Shown here piece by piece: positions 39,040 through 47,431 of a stretch of DNA of 64,000 bases (position 1 is the first letter of the stretch; every line of letters begins with the position of its first letter). The notes under the pieces were generated by a model, which did not search any database, was not told where the DNA came from, and saw only the letters and a list, made by a program, of their open reading frames with translations. The DNA comes from Arenibacter sp. P308M17. Its GTDB lineage: Bacteria; Bacteroidota; Bacteroidia; Flavobacteriales; Flavobacteriaceae. The position numbers and the translations under genes are program-made. Location of the stretch: positions 310,001 through 374,000 of the forward strand of contig NZ_QVON01000004.1 in NCBI RefSeq assembly GCF_003426735.1, in the 5' to 3' direction.

Positions 39040-40377
39040 TTAGAAATCCCTGTAAGGTGCGTCCAAGAACTTATTGGCCTCGGGTTCCGAAAATCTTGCG
39101 GTGGCATTATCCCAATGCAATGTCTTATTGGGAAAGCGGCCAGCTATGACCCCCAACAAAATAGTTTCGGTAAGTCTCGCCGAATATTCAAAGGGGGCAC
39201 TACATTCGGCCTTGCCCAAACAGGCGTCCACGAACTGATGGTAGTGCTTGTTACCTTCGGAATCATAGTCCCTAACCGGCTCTCCAATGGCATCTTGATC
39301 CTTGATTATGGACAAATCCAGTTCCTGATATTTACCATCTACAATTAGTCTGGGCAATTCCATAAAATGCGGCAATAAAAGTCTGCCCTTTTCACCAACA
39401 AACATTGCCCCTTGCCCGGGGAGTTTGTCATTGTTGGGCAATCGCAGGTCTTTATGTTTCTCTGGGGCCCCTTTGCCATCGTACCAGATCCATTTTAAGG
39501 TATCGGCCGTATATTCGGTTCCCGGAAAGGTATAGGTAACCGTATTTTTCTCGGGAAATCCAAATCCCGTAGGTTTTCTACATTGGTTCTTTATGGTCAT
39601 GGGCACGTCCAATTTAAGGGCGTTGTAAGGAGTGTCAAAAATATGTACCCCCATATCCCCCAAGGTACCACAACCGTAGTCCAACACTTTTCTCCAGTTG
39701 GCAGGATGGTAATACCCTTCCTTATAGGGTCTTTCGGCAGAGGTTCCCAACCAGAGGTTCCAATCCAAATTATCGGGCACCGGGTCCGATCCTTTTGGTT
39801 CCGGCCCATCAAAGCCCCAGTTCTTGGGAGACCATGCCCTAACCGTACTTACCTTCCCTATAATTCCGGATTGGATCAATAGGGTAGCCAACTTATAGTC
39901 ATAAAAAGAATGTACCTGAATTCCCATTTGGGTCACCAGGTTTTTTTCTTTTGCCTTTTTGCGCATCGCTCTGGCCTCCACCACATGATGGGTAAGGGGT
40001 TTTTGACAATATACGGGTTTCCCGAAGTCCATGGCCATCATTGAAGCGGGAGCATGGGTATGGTCCGGGGTCGAGACTATTACGGCATCTATATCGTTCC
40101 TCATTTCATTGAGCATCACCCTATAATCCTTGTAAACTACAGCGTTGGGATGCAATTTTTTTGCTGCTGCCAATGCCTTGGAATCCACATCGCAAAGTGC
40201 CACTACATCCACAAGTTCATGGGACGAAATGGAAGCCAAGTCGTTACCTCCCATATTACTGACCCCTATATGGGCCGTTCTTAAGCGTCCGTTTTTGGAC
40301 AATGCCCAAACCGAGGTGGGCAGCAGGGCCGTTAAGCCCAAGGCAGCGGTACTTTTTAGAAAGTCTCTTTTTTTCAT
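39040..40377 (-). CDS. Gfo/Idh/MocA-family oxidoreductase, exported
   Basis: 445 aa from the ATG at 40377 (MKKRDFLKSTAALGLTALLP). The in-frame start 36 nt upstream would put 12 residues before the signal and is rejected. The N-terminus looks like a signal of the Bacteroidota 'KKRDFLK' type (Tat-like but with KR rather than RR). The Rossmann domain shows RTAHIGVSNMGGNDLASISS and STPDHTHAPASMMAMDFGKP, and CQKPLTHHVVEARAMR carries the conserved lysine of the EKP-type motif. NAD(P)-dependent oxidation of a sugar is expected. It follows a DUF1080 gene by 97 nt, a pair linked in other bacteria with periplasmic 3-keto-sugar chemistry. Confidence 0.88.
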   Translation of the reverse strand: MKKRDFLKSTAALGLTALLPTSVWALSKNGRLRTAHIGVSNMGGNDLASISSHELVDVVALCDVDSKALAAAKKLHPNAVVYKDYRVMLNEMRNDIDAVIVSTPDHTHAPASMMAMDFGKPVYCQKPLTHHVVEARAMRKKAKEKNLVTQMGIQVHSFYDYKLATLLIQSGIIGKVSTVRAWSPKNWGFDGPEPKGSDPVPDNLDWNLWLGTSAERPYKEGYYHPANWRKVLDYGCGTLGDMGVHIFDTPYNALKLDVPMTIKNQCRKPTGFGFPEKNTVTYTFPGTEYTADTLKWIWYDGKGAPEKHKDLRLPNNDKLPGQGAMFVGEKGRLLLPHFMELPRLIVDGKYQELDLSIIKDQDAIGEPVRDYDSEGNKHYHQFVDACLGKAECSAPFEYSARLTETILLGVIAGRFPNKTLHWDNATARFSEPEANKFLDAPYRDF

Positions 40378-40474
40378 CGATATAAGTTTTTTTGTTTTTA
40401 ATGGCCAGGGCAATTCCCCAAGGGGCAGATCGGTTGATTTTAACTTTAAACCACGGCTTGTTTCCTGATCTAAT

Positions 40475-41269
40475 TTATAATTTCCTGATTTTTATATTCT
40501 TGAACCAAATGGGACTGGAGTGATCTTGAAACCCAATATAGCCCGTTTTAAAACGGCCATAATTTTCAGCATTCTTCCATTTTCCCGAATTCTTTTTCTC
40601 GTACCAATCCTTGGACCAAGGCACAAAAGAAAGTACCTTCTTGCCATTGAGCCAATGTTCTACCTGCTCCGGTGTAAATACAATTTTAGAGGAATTCCAT
40701 TCCCCTACAGGATTCAGTACTTTTTGTTTTGGATCTGCAACATGCATGGCATAGTCCGAAGCGGTTTGCTGCAAAGGTTGAAGTTTGGAAGGGTTTTCCG
40801 TATGCCCTAAACTCATGTTATACTCCGTAAGATCATGGATCTTGTCATAATTCTCATCATCTATCAATTGATATTCCGGCGAAATCGTAGATGGGCCTTC
40901 ATTGGGAACCCCTTCTTTTAAATGATAAAAAATCCCGCTATTGCCTCCTTTCGGCAATTTCCATTCCACATACAATTCAAAATTATCAAACTCCTCCAGA
41001 CCATAGATAATATCCTTTCCTCCGGTATAATCCTGCTCCAGCCCCAATTCGGTATCAAACGTCAATACGCTGTCCTTAACGACCCAACCAGGAGGCAGGA
41101 CATCCCCATTGTAAGCCCTCCATCCATTAGTAGTTACTCCATCAAACAGATAGATCCAGTTTTCGGTCTGCGCTACAGCTTCTGCCTTGGCTTCGGGTTT
41201 TGGGTCGGTTTTGGTCTTACAGGACGATAGCACCACTGCAATGGTAAAAAGGGCAATTAATTGTTTCAT
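40475..41269 (-). CDS. DUF1080 lipoprotein (3-keto-glycoside hydrolase-like)
   Basis: 264 aa. Lipobox at the signal end (FTIAVVLSSC), then the DUF1080 jelly-roll: LFDGVTTNGWRAYN, DNFELYVEWKLPKGGNSGIF, the YQLIDDENYDK segment, and C-terminal KTGYIGFQDHSSPIWFKNIK. DUF1080 proteins are laminarinase-like sandwiches; some members cleave 3-keto-glucosides after a Gfo/Idh/MocA enzyme has oxidised the sugar. The adjacent oxidoreductase makes that role plausible, with the glycoside unknown. Confidence 0.87.
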   Translation of the reverse strand: MKQLIALFTIAVVLSSCKTKTDPKPEAKAEAVAQTENWIYLFDGVTTNGWRAYNGDVLPPGWVVKDSVLTFDTELGLEQDYTGGKDIIYGLEEFDNFELYVEWKLPKGGNSGIFYHLKEGVPNEGPSTISPEYQLIDDENYDKIHDLTEYNMSLGHTENPSKLQPLQQTASDYAMHVADPKQKVLNPVGEWNSSKIVFTPEQVEHWLNGKKVLSFVPWSKDWYEKKNSGKWKNAENYGRFKTGYIGFQDHSSPIWFKNIKIRKL

Positions 41270-41358
41270 GTAATTAATAATTCTGAAGTATTTATTAAAA
41301 CATGAAGATAAAAAAAAATTACAAGAGACCTAAGATAGTGAAGTGTAATTTAATCCAA

Positions 41359-41847
41359 TTACAACTCCTGTAACAAATTCGTCATATTTAATGGCTTTGT
41401 AAACATTGTCAAGGATCCGTCCGGCTCATAGGTCCAAAGACCTTTGGGGCGATCCCAATAAAGTTCTACTCCGTTTTTGTCCGGGTCATCCAAATAAATA
41501 GCTTCAGAAACACCATGGTCACTGGCTCCTGTCAATGGATACTCTGCCTTCAACAAATGCATATATATTGTTGCGAGATCTTTTCTGGTAGGATATACTA
41601 TTGCGGTGTGGAACAAGCCCACACTGTTGGTAGGTGCTGGGGCCAGCCCTTTGCTATGCCAAGTATTCAACCCAATATGATGATGGTATCCCCCGGCGGA
41701 AATAAAAGCGGCCTGACTTCCATACCTAGTGGTCACTTCAAAGCCCAACAGATTACAATAAAAATCCAAGGACCTTTCCAGATCCGCCACCTTTAAATGT
41801 ACGTGGCCAATTCTGGCCTGTGCTGGAATGGTATATTCATTTTCCAT
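41359..41847 (-). CDS. VOC-family protein (glyoxalase/extradiol dioxygenase fold)
   Basis: 162 aa. The two beta-alpha-beta-beta-beta modules of the vicinal-oxygen-chelate fold are visible: GHVHLKVADLERSLDFYCNL and SGGYHHHIGLNTW in the first, SVGLFHTAIVYPTRKDL and EAIYLDDPDKNGVELYWDRP in the second. The His in GHVHL, the His in HHIG and the Glu in GVELYW are the expected metal ligands, resembling the CatE / catechol-2,3-dioxygenase-like group. Substrate unknown. Confidence 0.85.
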   Translation of the reverse strand: MENEYTIPAQARIGHVHLKVADLERSLDFYCNLLGFEVTTRYGSQAAFISAGGYHHHIGLNTWHSKGLAPAPTNSVGLFHTAIVYPTRKDLATIYMHLLKAEYPLTGASDHGVSEAIYLDDPDKNGVELYWDRPKGLWTYEPDGSLTMFTKPLNMTNLLQEL

Positions 41848-41924
41848 TTTTGAAGTGATTTTGACCTGAAAATCTATTTTTAATTACTGCCCTTAATATT
41901 GTAAATCAACCAGCACGGAACCCA

Positions 41925-42273
41925 TCAATATTTATAAATTCTTGCGGCGTATGTGTTGGTGCTGTCAATGCGATAAATAGTCATGGGATAATTACCCGAA
42001 GGCCTAACAATGGGCATTTCTACGGTCTTTTTCTTTGTAGCAATGTTATTGGACTTCTGATTGTCCATCAAATTACCAAGCCGATCTTTAAAATTGAAAT
42101 CAAAAATAATAGAATCCTTTGACCCTTTCCCCTTTTTTTTAAATGTATTGGCCTCATGCTCGCTCCAATCCTTGACCAATACATCTTTATCTATAGACGA
42201 TATTGGGTTTTGCTGGGCATTTAAACTACTGCCAAAAAAAAAATACTGAGCAAAAAAAGATGAAATGTTTCAT
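41925..42273 (-). pseudogene. Small secreted protein interrupted by a poly-T frameshift
   Basis: The reading frame begins at the ATG at 42273 (MKHFIFFCSVFFF), 38 nt after the upstream lipoprotein gene. At a run of ten T on the coding strand (42234-42243) the frame breaks and soon hits a TAG (42226-42228). Removing one T restores one frame of 115 codons. The rebuilt signal peptide is MKHFIFFCSVFFFGSSLNAQ; the mature part is QNPISSIDKDVLVKDWSEHE, continuing to NYPMTIYRIDSTNTYAARIY and KY. The downstream part is open for 85 codons. This may be a pseudogene, a sequencing error, phase variation or a slippage-decoded gene. No family recognised. Confidence 0.6.
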
Positions 42274-42311
42274 TTTATATTTTTTTGTGGGCAAAATTTG
42301 AGTGTAATTCT

Positions 42312-42776
42312 TTAAAACTCCCCGAAATGAATACCCTTCTCGATTTGTTTCCGTAAGGCATTTATAATAGTCTCCAATTCCTCGGGTGCCTTGCCGTATT
42401 CAAAAGTGACCTTGTATTTCTTTCCAGAAAAATTTTCAATCTCCAACCACTCTGCCCCTCCATCTGCACAATCCGGACATCCCAAGATTTCTTGCAATGA
42501 AAAAAATTCATTTAAATCTACCATTTTTTTTATAGAGTCCCAACTCAATTGGGTCAAGTTTTCTTTGCAATCAATAGAATCTACCTGCTTATTCCACCCG
42601 GAACGGGTATAGATTACCGTGTCCGACTTTAACAACATTTCGTTCTTACAATAGCCAACACACATTCCAAAGGAGGTACCATAGCCCAACTGCTTTATAT
42701 CTGAAGGATTCACCTCATTTTTTTCGCAGGAAAGCAATACGCCGATCATCAATAAAAGAAATACACCCTTTTTCAT
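42312..42776 (-). CDS. Cysteine-rich lipoprotein of unknown function
   Basis: 154 aa with a lipobox (LLMIGVLLSC), followed by EKNEVNPSDIKQ. The mature part has six further cysteines, including FGMCVGYCKNEM and ILGCPDCADGG, which suggests disulfides or metal binding. The order 'SFGMCVGYC...DTVIYTRSGW...CPDCADGGAEWLEI' is a pattern I connect with small DUF6438-like lipoproteins of Flavobacteriia, but this is not certain. It lies 38 nt upstream of the frameshifted gene, so the two could be one transcription unit. Confidence 0.7.
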   Translation of the reverse strand: MKKGVFLLLMIGVLLSCEKNEVNPSDIKQLGYGTSFGMCVGYCKNEMLLKSDTVIYTRSGWNKQVDSIDCKENLTQLSWDSIKKMVDLNEFFSLQEILGCPDCADGGAEWLEIENFSGKKYKVTFEYGKAPEELETIINALRKQIEKGIHFGEF

Positions 42777-42897
42777 TTGTTGCTTGTGTTAAAAGTAAGC
42801 TTGTTCCAAAGAATTCTCTCAAGAGATTTTTAGCTAATTAAAATACTGATGTTAAGATGTATATATTATAATTTGGTTGCATATTCTACTTATGCAT

Positions 42898-43986
42898 TTA
42901 AGCAAGGGTATAACGATCTACATCATCAAGAAAAATAGATATTACCTCCTCCAAGATATCCAATACCCCAGGATTGGTGCAGTTGATCATAATGGAAAAA
43001 ACCATATCCTGCTCCGGGTATACATAGAATACGGCATAGCCGCCTACCCCATTGCCCACATGTCCATAGTAACCCCTGCCCAACCTATCCTGGGCAACCT
43101 GCCATCCAAGCCCGTAGTAGGTAGGAACCCCATTAATGGTCCCAGAGGTGAGAAATTGGGACCGCAGGCTACCTTCCTTCAATTTCGGACCTAAATATAA
43201 CTGTCCAAAACGGGCAATATCCGCGGAGGTGGACAAATAGCCCCCACCGGCCAACTTGTAGGCATTGTTCACCGGAATGGCTTTCCTGAACCCCAATCTG
43301 CCCTTGGAATAAAAAGTACTACAGTTGGGAGGAAGATCCCCTTGGATTTCAGGAAACGTATTTTTTAATCCATAAGGCTTTATTACTTTTTCCTGAACAT
43401 AGTCCGCAAAGGGCATACCACTTACTTCCTGCATGGCCAAAGAGATCAATACCCAGTCAAAACTGGTATATTGAAATCCCTTTCCCGGTTCAAAAAGTAG
43501 CCCGTCATCCTGGAACAGGACAAGCGACTCCTTTATAGTCAAAGGCTTGTTAAGGCCATATTCCCCGCCCTGATAGCCTCTAATTCCAGCCGTGTGTCCC
43601 GCCAATTGTCTCAGCGTAATATCGAAATCTTTTTTCGGAAAGTAGGGAACGTACTTATAGATGGAAGTGTCCAGATCCAATTGTCCCTCCTCCACCATAA
43701 TGGCCAAAGCGGCCGCTGCAAGGGGCTTGGACACACTGGCGATCCTAAAGATGGTGTTTTGGGGATCTATGCTAGTCTGCTGCTCCAAATCCGCAAATCC
43801 ATAGCCTTTTTCAAAGTACACTTCATTATTTTTAAGGACAGTAATGGCAAGACCGGGAACCTGTTGGTCCTCTATCAGCTTTTGTAAAATATGATCTGCC
43901 CGGATACTGCCCAATAATTCCCTGTCCCCGCCCATTCCCCTTTGGGAGCTAAAAAAATTCTTTACATAATTTAAAATGGAATTCAT
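42898..43986 (-). CDS. Serine hydrolase of the class C beta-lactamase/LACTB family
   Basis: 362 aa. The three active-site elements are all present: SxxK at Ser84-Lys87 (ASVSK), the tyrosine motif YTS at Tyr173, and HVG at 309-311 in place of KTG. The family contains beta-lactamases, D-amino-acid peptidases, carboxylesterases and LACTB-like proteases. HxG in the third motif and the absence of a signal peptide (it begins MNSILNYVKNFFSSQRGMGG) argue against a classical periplasmic beta-lactamase. Substrate unknown. Confidence 0.86.
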   Translation of the reverse strand: MNSILNYVKNFFSSQRGMGGDRELLGSIRADHILQKLIEDQQVPGLAITVLKNNEVYFEKGYGFADLEQQTSIDPQNTIFRIASVSKPLAAAALAIMVEEGQLDLDTSIYKYVPYFPKKDFDITLRQLAGHTAGIRGYQGGEYGLNKPLTIKESLVLFQDDGLLFEPGKGFQYTSFDWVLISLAMQEVSGMPFADYVQEKVIKPYGLKNTFPEIQGDLPPNCSTFYSKGRLGFRKAIPVNNAYKLAGGGYLSTSADIARFGQLYLGPKLKEGSLRSQFLTSGTINGVPTYYGLGWQVAQDRLGRGYYGHVGNGVGGYAVFYVYPEQDMVFSIMINCTNPGVLDILEEVISIFLDDVDRYTLA

Positions 43987-44111
43987 CGGGTGGGTATGGA
44001 TTAATATTAAAGCTTAGCTACTTGGAGCCTCACTGGGCAGTCCTATCCAGTATTTTCTGGGAATAATCCCTATAACAGCTGAGCGTGCCGCTTCAGATCA
44101 ACAATACGGCA

Positions 44112-44921
44112 TTATTCACTAAATATAAGTTCCCCCTTGTACAATTGCTCCACCTCCACGATTCCCGGTCTATTAAAACTTACCACATCTCCTGTACCGC
44201 GCAAAGTACCATTTAGCGATTCCTGTGGATATATGCGCATATCATTGGATCCCCTATGGTTAAAGCTAATGTTATCTGCCATTAGCGCCTCTGCCTCCAA
44301 ACGGGAATCCCCTGCGGCAAAAATAATATTAAAATTAACCGTTCTGCCCCTTAAATTATAGAATGAAATTCCATTGGAAACAATGGCCAAATTTTGGGTG
44401 TCCAATTCCAAATTGAACTCCCCACTGGTGTATCCGGCATCTGGGTCGTTAAAGCTCTCGGAAATGAGGGTTAATGTGGGATAGGCCAATACGCCCTCAC
44501 TAAGGATATCGCGTCCCGTACTGCTCCTGATTTCCGTAATATTTGGAGCTGTAACAAAAACCTTGGTAAGGCCGTATTTTCTGGTAAAATTGCAATCATT
44601 GGTATCTCGTAACAAAAGTCGGTCATCCGTAACCTCCACCTCAACTTCGTTCCGTAAATATTCCCCCGTTTCCACTTCTACCTTTAACGGACTGCCCTGT
44701 TTTAGTATCAATTGTACATTCTCATAAACCGTAATCGTACTAAAATTAGGGACCTCCACGATTTCCCTACTTATATCCCCTGCATTCTGAAAACAATCGG
44801 ACACATTTTCACTATTACAATTCACAAGAAACAACATAATCGCCAATAGTATGCAGTACCTGGCCACAACCGTCACAACGCGCTTCAACCTTAATCCTAT
44901 GTTCAAAATAATACAGTTCAT
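44112..44921 (-). CDS. GIN-domain (DUF2807) lipoprotein
   Basis: 269 aa as read from the ATG at 44921. The signal peptide and lipobox ([13 protein letters not shown]) begin about residue 22, so a later start (for example the GTG codons near residue 15) is possible. The mature part shows the head-GIN pattern [20 protein letters not shown] and [20 protein letters not shown], then a right-handed beta-helix of short repeats. DUF2807 proteins are outer-membrane or periplasmic proteins of Bacteroidota without a firm function. Confidence 0.85.
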   Translation of the reverse strand: MNCIILNIGLRLKRVVTVVARYCILLAIMLFLVNCNSENVSDCFQNAGDISREIVEVPNFSTITVYENVQLILKQGSPLKVEVETGEYLRNEVEVEVTDDRLLLRDTNDCNFTRKYGLTKVFVTAPNITEIRSSTGRDILSEGVLAYPTLTLISESFNDPDAGYTSGEFNLELDTQNLAIVSNGISFYNLRGRTVNFNIIFAAGDSRLEAEALMADNISFNHRGSNDMRIYPQESLNGTLRGTGDVVSFNRPGIVEVEQLYKGELIFSE

Positions 44922-44964
44922 ATTATCAATGTTTTAAGCGTGGTATCAGCCAAATTCATAGGTC

Positions 44965-46062
44965 CTATAACCTGACTCCCACCCCAAATTCCACAGCTTC
45001 CGCTTTAGCTCCATGCGATTTTAAACTTATGGCCCCATAGACCTTATTGGAAAAATATCGCTTCAGGCCAATCCTATTATAGACCTTTCCTTCAAAATCG
45101 AAAGGATAGTACACGTAATATCCCAATTGGGCAATTACCGACATTTTATTAATAAAAAGTTCATGCCCCATAAACACCCCAACACGTTTGTAATCGTCAT
45201 CCGGCTGTACCCCATATTCCGGGAAGGCCACCGACTGATAGCGTATAAGTTCCTTTAAAAAATTGGAAAAGTACACCTCCGTACCCAACTGCAGGGCACT
45301 TCTTCTCGTAAAGCGCTTATCCACGTAGGCAGAAAAAATATAAAAAGCATACTGTCCGGAATCCACCACGTCACTCTCATTGATTCCTGACCTAAAGGCA
45401 AGATTAAGTTTTATCGGCTCTACAAGCTTTACTTTTTCGGTCCTAATATATTCCCTTTCCTCCCCACCATCCAGATCATAGGTCAATCCAACGTTTAAGG
45501 CCATGGTATTGGTAGAGGTATTGGGTGCGGTAACGTTGGCATTGGAATAATGTATTAAGGAAATCCCGGCCTTGAACCCGAGGCCTTTCAACATATTTTC
45601 CTTGTGATAGTTGAGCATCAAATAGGTTGAACTTAAGAAGTGGGAACCATAGGCGTTGTTCCTAAAATTTTCGTTCTTATCAAAGGGATTGGTGTTATAG
45701 GCTATGCCCTGCCCCAGCCTAAATTGAAGGTTTCTTTTAAAAAAATAGAAATTATAATGGGCATAAAGTCCAAAATTCTCCCCCAAAGTGCTGTTGTTCA
45801 TATTCTGATAAACGAACGAAAATCCTGTATCGGGATAATTGTACCGTTGCTGCCATTCCTCATCCCCATAAGTCTTCCTATTGTAACCCAAAATAATACC
45901 TCCTGGATGATTGGTGATCAAATGTGAAATATCCGGATTGTGCAAGAGTACGGAACCATAGAATTGGCTAACATCCAAAGTGTACCTCTTGGTTTCCTGC
46001 CGATTTTGTGAAAAACAAAAAGCTGTCGACAGACAGCCTATAAGAAATAGCCTTAGGTTCAT
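44965..46062 (-). CDS. PagL-like acyloxyacyl hydrolase / lipid A 3-O-deacylase
   Basis: 365 aa from the ATG at 46062 (MNLRLFLIGCLSTAFCFSQ, signal peptide). A TTG 9 nt upstream is in frame but falls on the -7 box and is rejected. The region LIHYSNAN (His171, Ser173) matches the PagL catalytic His-x-Ser in an outer-membrane barrel setting. The protein is roughly twice the size of Pseudomonas PagL, as usual for the Bacteroidota branch. It would trim an acyl chain from lipid A on the outer leaflet, altering immune recognition or permeability. The activity is inferred from the motif only. Confidence 0.75.
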   Translation of the reverse strand: MNLRLFLIGCLSTAFCFSQNRQETKRYTLDVSQFYGSVLLHNPDISHLITNHPGGIILGYNRKTYGDEEWQQRYNYPDTGFSFVYQNMNNSTLGENFGLYAHYNFYFFKRNLQFRLGQGIAYNTNPFDKNENFRNNAYGSHFLSSTYLMLNYHKENMLKGLGFKAGISLIHYSNANVTAPNTSTNTMALNVGLTYDLDGGEEREYIRTEKVKLVEPIKLNLAFRSGINESDVVDSGQYAFYIFSAYVDKRFTRRSALQLGTEVYFSNFLKELIRYQSVAFPEYGVQPDDDYKRVGVFMGHELFINKMSVIAQLGYYVYYPFDFEGKVYNRIGLKRYFSNKVYGAISLKSHGAKAEAVEFGVGVRL

Positions 46063-46068
46063 GGGGAG

Positions 46069-46076
46069 CAAATGTA
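46069..46076 (-). promoter_or_regulatory. -7 box of the PagL-like gene, 6 nt before the start codon
   Basis: The minus strand reads TACATTTG (perfect TAnnTTTG), then CTCCCC, then ATG. No TTG at the -33 distance. A leader of at most a few bases is predicted. Confidence 0.45.
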
Positions 46077-46174
46077 ATGAAAAATTAAAATAGGTTTTCT
46101 AAAACTCAATAATGCTGGTTACACTTCCCTGAACCTTGGAAACCAATTCCAGAAAAGTTGGACCAGAGGTCCGC

Positions 46175-47128
46175 TTAGAACAGCTCTTTGGCAATGGCCC
46201 CGATATTGTCGGATTTTCCCATGGAATAATAGTGTAATACGGGAACGCCAGCTGCCTTAAGTTCCTTGGATTGCTGAATGGCCCACTCTATCCCTACTTG
46301 GCGTACATCTGCATTGGAAGAACACTCATCAACTGCATCGATCAAATCCTGTGGCAGGTCTATTTTAAAGACTTGCGGCAACAATTGCAAGTGCCGCTTT
46401 ACGGCAATGGGCTTAATCCCCGGAATAATAGGTACGTTGATTCCCTTTTTCTTGGCCGCCTCAACAAATTCGAAAAACTTCTGATTGTCAAAAAACATTT
46501 GTGTCACCACATAATCGGCCCCGGCCTCCACCTTTTCCTGTAATCGTTTTAAATCGGTAATCAAGGATGGTGCCTCCATATGCTTTTCTGGATAGCCGGC
46601 AACACCGATACAAAAATCGGCACTGTGTACCGTCTCTACCTTGTCGTGTAAATAATTCCCTTTATTTAAGGCGTATATCTGTTTCACCAGGTCGGAAGCA
46701 TAGGCATGTCCCCCCTCGGTAGGGTTAAAATACTGTTCCTCTTTCCGTGCATCCCCACGAAGTGCCATCACATTTTGGATACCCAAATAGTGGCAATCTA
46801 CCAACATATACTCGGTTTCTTCCTTGGTAAAACCACCACAGAGCACATGTGGAACGGTATCAACACCATATTTGTGCTGTATGGAGGCGCAAATACCTAC
46901 GGTGCCGGGTCTCATACGGGTCAACCTTTTATCCAACAACCCGCCCTTATCAATGTACACGTACTCCTCCCTGGAAGTAGTTACATCAATAAAGGGTGGC
47001 TTAAACTCCATTAAAGGGTCAATATTATCGTATAGTTCTTGAATACTTCTTCCTTTTACCGGTGGTATTACCTCAAAAGAAAACAAGGTCTTCCCTTCCG
47101 CTTTTTTAATGTGTTCCGTTACTTTCAT
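46175..47128 (-). CDS. metF: 5,10-methylenetetrahydrofolate reductase
   Basis: 317 aa, a full-length flavoprotein that makes 5-methyl-THF, the methyl donor for methionine synthase. It begins HIKKAEGKTLFSFEVIPPVK (catalytic Glu in FEVIPP), with VLCGGFTKEETEYMLVDCHY, LGIQNVMALRGDARKEEQYF and QMFFDNQKFFEFV. It is the last gene of the metH operon, 303 nt after the metH C-terminal half; that spacer holds two structured elements. Confidence 0.97.
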   Translation of the reverse strand: MKVTEHIKKAEGKTLFSFEVIPPVKGRSIQELYDNIDPLMEFKPPFIDVTTSREEYVYIDKGGLLDKRLTRMRPGTVGICASIQHKYGVDTVPHVLCGGFTKEETEYMLVDCHYLGIQNVMALRGDARKEEQYFNPTEGGHAYASDLVKQIYALNKGNYLHDKVETVHSADFCIGVAGYPEKHMEAPSLITDLKRLQEKVEAGADYVVTQMFFDNQKFFEFVEAAKKKGINVPIIPGIKPIAVKRHLQLLPQVFKIDLPQDLIDAVDECSSNADVRQVGIEWAIQQSKELKAAGVPVLHYYSMGKSDNIGAIAKELF

Positions 47129-47204
47129 AATTTTTCCCTATCCTTAAAAAAGGATCATTATCTATTATTTATTGCCCTACACAAGCACTATTCCTAATTT
47201 CCAT

Positions 47205-47290
47205 TGTATTATGGCAGCCCACAACCCCTTCCTTAGGTCGGTTTGTGGCCGGGCTATCCACTTAATTTTTTTATTCCAAAGTCATAAAAA
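47205..47290 (-). other. Hairpin-forming element in the metH-metF spacer
   Basis: On the minus strand the sequence has a T/A-rich lead, then GTGGATAGCCCGGCCACAAA, a short loop and GGGTTGTGGGCTGCC. The arms pair as AGCCC/GGGCT with CCACAAACC/GGGTTGTGG. The block 'GTGGATAGCCCG ... GGGC' recurs between genes in many Bacteroidota genomes as I remember them, so it may be a conserved small RNA or a mobile repeat. Confidence 0.4.
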
Positions 47291-47388
47291 AGATATCGTT
47301 CCTATCCCTGCTGCAAAGTCCTTCCCCTATACATGGGAATCATTGTCCAATATCCATTTTTCATTTCATTTCGAGGCCTGGACCTAGA

Positions 47389-47429
47389 GCCTGGACCTGC
47401 AAGGTTTTGAAAACCTTGCAGGTCCAGGC
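47389..47429. repeat. Perfect 41-nt palindrome between metH and metF
   Basis: Two perfect 20-nt arms around a central G: GCCTGGACCTGCAAGGTTTT and its exact complement. It begins 3 nt past the stop codon of the metH C-terminal half. There is no T-tract, so it is not a classical terminator. Part of the left arm (CCTGGACCT) is repeated directly just outside, at 47377-47385. Likely a mobile palindromic repeat or a cruciform or mRNA-stabilising hairpin. Confidence 0.75.
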
Positions 47430-47431
47430 CA

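Noticed and set aside
42898-43986. Serine hydrolase as an antibiotic beta-lactamase
   Set aside because: The third motif is HVG rather than KTG and there is no signal peptide, so resistance is not supported.
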